Assembly (NCBI GenBank): GCA_001789805.1
Contig: MGAR01000027.1
Location: forward strand, 1-42,353
From: Candidatus Roizmanbacteria bacterium RIFCSPLOWO2_01_FULL_41_22
Lineage (GTDB): Bacteria > Patescibacteriota > Microgenomatia > UBA1406 > GWC2-37-13
DNA length: 42,353 bases
Reading direction: 5' to 3'
Below the pieces are notes generated by a model, which was not told the DNA's origin, ran no database searches, and worked only from the letters and a program-made list of their open reading frames with translations. Below, piece by piece: positions 41,067 through 42,353 of this stretch. The first letter of the stretch is position 1. Every line of letters starts with the position of its first letter. The position numbers and the translations under genes were made by a program.

Positions 41067-41585
41067 ATGTTTTGGAAAATAATCTCTTTTTCAGTGGTAG
41101 GACTAATCGTCATTTTTATGATTTTTTTCCGCGGTAAAACTTCTAATATTAAAGGCGTATTTTCGATTTTTGCTTCACCGACACCCACGCCAACGTCAAC
41201 ACCAACGCCAACTCTTACCCCCATCCCCACTAATACTCCTACTCCGACATTTACTCCAACTCCAACCTTCACTCCTTCACCAACACCCACACCGATGCCA
41301 ATAACTAGTTTTGAATCATATTTTGATCAATATAGCAGCCAGTACGATGTTGATAAAGACCTTCTAAAAAAAATCGCCTACTGCGAGTCGGGGATGAGTA
41401 CTGGTGCGGCTAATGGCGAATACGGCGGGATGTATCAGTTTACCGTGGAAACCTGGCAGGTCACTAGGCAGGAGATGGGCGCTGATCCTAATCCGGACCT
41501 GCGGTTTGGGGCAAAAGAGGCAATTGAAACTGCTGCCTATAAACTCGCCCGTCAGGGTGAAAAAGCCTGGAAAAACTGTTTGTAG
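41067..41585 (+). CDS. membrane-anchored lysozyme-like / lytic transglycosylase-like protein on a Pro/Thr stalk
   Basis: The 172-residue protein has an N-terminal membrane anchor (about 4-20) and a stalk of PT repeats (about 37-78). The C-terminal domain carries [19 protein letters not shown] and [13 protein letters not shown], the start of an SLT or resuscitation-type lysozyme fold; the Glu in YCESG would be catalytic. Such enzymes cut peptidoglycan. The catalytic domain is short (about 90 residues), like Rpf-type domains. TAAAAT (41055-41060) lies 6 nt before the ATG. Confidence 0.78.
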   Translation: MFWKIISFSVVGLIVIFMIFFRGKTSNIKGVFSIFASPTPTPTSTPTPTLTPIPTNTPTPTFTPTPTFTPSPTPTPMPITSFESYFDQYSSQYDVDKDLLKKIAYCESGMSTGAANGEYGGMYQFTVETWQVTRQEMGADPNPDLRFGAKEAIETAAYKLARQGEKAWKNCL

Positions 41586-41617
41586 TATGGCTATCAGCTA
41601 CTTACTTTTTATTTTAA

Positions 41618-41800
41618 TCAACCCGTCTTGTTTAGTATGCGAATATTTAAATAGACAATTAAAGCAAAAATTAGCAAAAAACTCGTTACATAAGGCTTGC
41701 CAAAGATCATCATGTCCAACAAGACGATAATCGTGAATGTGTTCATGATAAAGTAGCCATAGGCAAAATAGTCATACCACGATCGGGGAATGCTGCCCAT
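41618..41800 (-). CDS. possible small membrane protein, 60 aa
   Basis: Two hydrophobic segments (FIMNTFTIIVLLDMMIF and TSFLLIFALIVYLNIRIL) are separated by a short loop with KPYV. No family is recognised and no clear promoter or RBS is seen. It overlaps the start of a plus-strand small frame by 11 nt, and one of the two may be false. Confidence 0.35.
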   Translation of the reverse strand: MGSIPRSWYDYFAYGYFIMNTFTIIVLLDMMIFGKPYVTSFLLIFALIVYLNIRILNKTG

Positions 41801-41951
41801 AGTAAATAACTGGACTGGAGGGTATGTAGATGGCCAACTGGCAGAAATGCAGCCTGCAGACTACCTACTAAATGGTAATAATGAAGGTGTAGCGTGTAAT
41901 GAGTTCCTTCCCGCCCAAGGCGGGGTTGAACTATTTCCACAGTCTACCTAA
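41790..41951 (+). CDS. possible small protein or gene fragment, 53 aa
   Basis: This short frame has strongly protein-like content (NNWTGGYVDGQLAEMQPADY, then NEFLPAQGGVELFP). It contains a CCCGCC-CAA-GGCGGG hairpin within its end. No family is recognised. It may be the tail of a lost larger gene. It converges on the DUF2294 gene, overlapping it by 8 nt. Confidence 0.3.
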   Translation: MLPIVNNWTGGYVDGQLAEMQPADYLLNGNNEGVACNEFLPAQGGVELFPQST

Positions 41952-42339
41952 GGTTTGGCGGATTATTGGTTGTCAGTTCATGTTCGTAATCGATATCGAC
42001 AATGTAAGCTTGAAATATTTCACCGGTCTTGGTGCTGACATCGCTATGCGAGCTAACGACCGTCTGACCAGTGATATTTTTAATGATTTTGTTGGTTCCT
42101 TTTACCGTCAGTTCATAAAGAAGGTGGCGGATGTCTTTTACCAGAGAGATGCCTTGAGCGCTTTCCAGCAGTTTTTGTTCAAGAGGTAGTAGTTTGCCTT
42201 TTAGGCGAATAATGATGATATCCGAAAGTATATAGACCCGGGTTTCCCGCGGCCCGACACCAAAAGTCTTAAGATAAAATTGGGTTGCGGCCTTGGCGAT
42301 CTTGTCTTCGATCTGTCCTTTTGTTGGGTTGGTAGGCAT
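41944..42339 (-). CDS. DUF2294 domain protein
   Basis: The 131-residue protein fits DUF2294: KAATQFYLKTFGVGPRETRV, then IIIIRLKGKLLPLEQKLL, then the C-terminal ITGQTVVSSHSDVSTKTGE. The family is widespread and its function unknown, though some members are annotated as related to Na+-translocating decarboxylases. The start lies 15 nt from the window end, so its upstream region cannot be judged. Confidence 0.75.
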   Translation of the reverse strand: MPTNPTKGQIEDKIAKAATQFYLKTFGVGPRETRVYILSDIIIIRLKGKLLPLEQKLLESAQGISLVKDIRHLLYELTVKGTNKIIKNITGQTVVSSHSDVSTKTGEIFQAYIVDIDYEHELTTNNPPNLR

Positions 42340-42353
42340 GATGTTGACTCGTA

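Noticed and set aside
41036-41290. Minus-strand frame with Val/Gly repeats
   Set aside because: It is the reverse reading of the Pro/Thr stalk of the lysozyme-like gene, a typical low-complexity artefact.
41906-41924. CCCGCC-CAA-GGCGGG hairpin as a terminator
   Set aside because: The stem is good, but neither strand has a T-run after it.
41743-41940. Minus-strand frame of 65 codons
   Set aside because: It overlaps two other small frames; its translation is rich in His/Leu/Tyr without a pattern and looks like a shadow of the plus-strand frame at 41790.
1-42353. CRISPR array
   Set aside because: No series of equal repeats separated by unique spacers was found; the only tandem repeat (1-48) has no spacers, and there are no cas genes.

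Overview
The window looks like a piece of a small-genome bacterium of the Candidate Phyla Radiation (Patescibacteria), most likely of the Microgenomates type. This is inferred from gene content and style, not from a database search. The grounds are AT-rich, tightly packed genes, a DUF5667 secreted protein, Pro/Thr-rich surface-protein linkers, two small GIY-YIG proteins, a four-domain ribosomal protein S1, and many genes whose start codon lies only 5-10 nt after a -10 hexamer (predicted leaderless mRNAs). A nearly complete purine pathway is not usual for this group.

Layout. 0.1-3.6 kb: an aldehyde dehydrogenase, a FabH-like condensing enzyme and a small unknown protein. 3.6-16 kb: a minus-strand purine biosynthesis cluster in the order purF-purN-purD, then purL-purQ-purB-purE-purC-purM. 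It is split by a plus-strand VapBC toxin-antitoxin pair and an internally deleted HAD-hydrolase remnant behind purD. The cluster runs from PRPP to about SAICAR; purK and purH are not in the window, and purB could act at both of its steps. 16-21 kb: an AI-2E-family membrane protein, dnaN and dnaA on the minus strand. The dnaA-dnaN gap has the layout of a replication origin (DnaA-like boxes, TAG/CTA trinucleotide repeats, AT-rich tract), and an inverted pair of consensus DnaA boxes covers the dnaA promoter. A ComF-type protein diverges from dnaA. 20.5-26.6 kb: plus-strand housekeeping genes: a surface protein with an IPSTG tail, recA-recX, RNase Y, HU, a DUF5667 protein and ribosomal protein S1. 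26.6-30.2 kb: a 2-hydroxyacid dehydrogenase, glutamine synthetase and a cation-efflux protein.

30.2-33.4 kb is an accessory island. It holds a toxin-antitoxin pair, a palindromic repeat cluster, a compact four-gene operon led by an XRE regulator with its own operator-like palindromes, and a divergent small gene. Two near-identical copies of a 25-bp sequence flank it in direct orientation. 33.4-37.8 kb: a WYL-domain protein, tRNA-Gln(CUG), an O-antigen-ligase-like membrane protein, an NfeD-stomatin pair, smpB and the tmRNA gene ssrA. Two strong nested hairpins lie just before the tmRNA and a series of hairpins just after it.

37.9-42.35 kb: two GIY-YIG proteins (the second without a normal start codon), HflX, unknown proteins, a short lytic-transglycosylase-like protein on a Pro/Thr-rich stalk, and a DUF2294 protein. 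The most interesting signals are the origin architecture, the general leaderless gene style, a palindromic repeat inserted in frame in purM, the structured leader of ssrA, and the repeat-flanked island.
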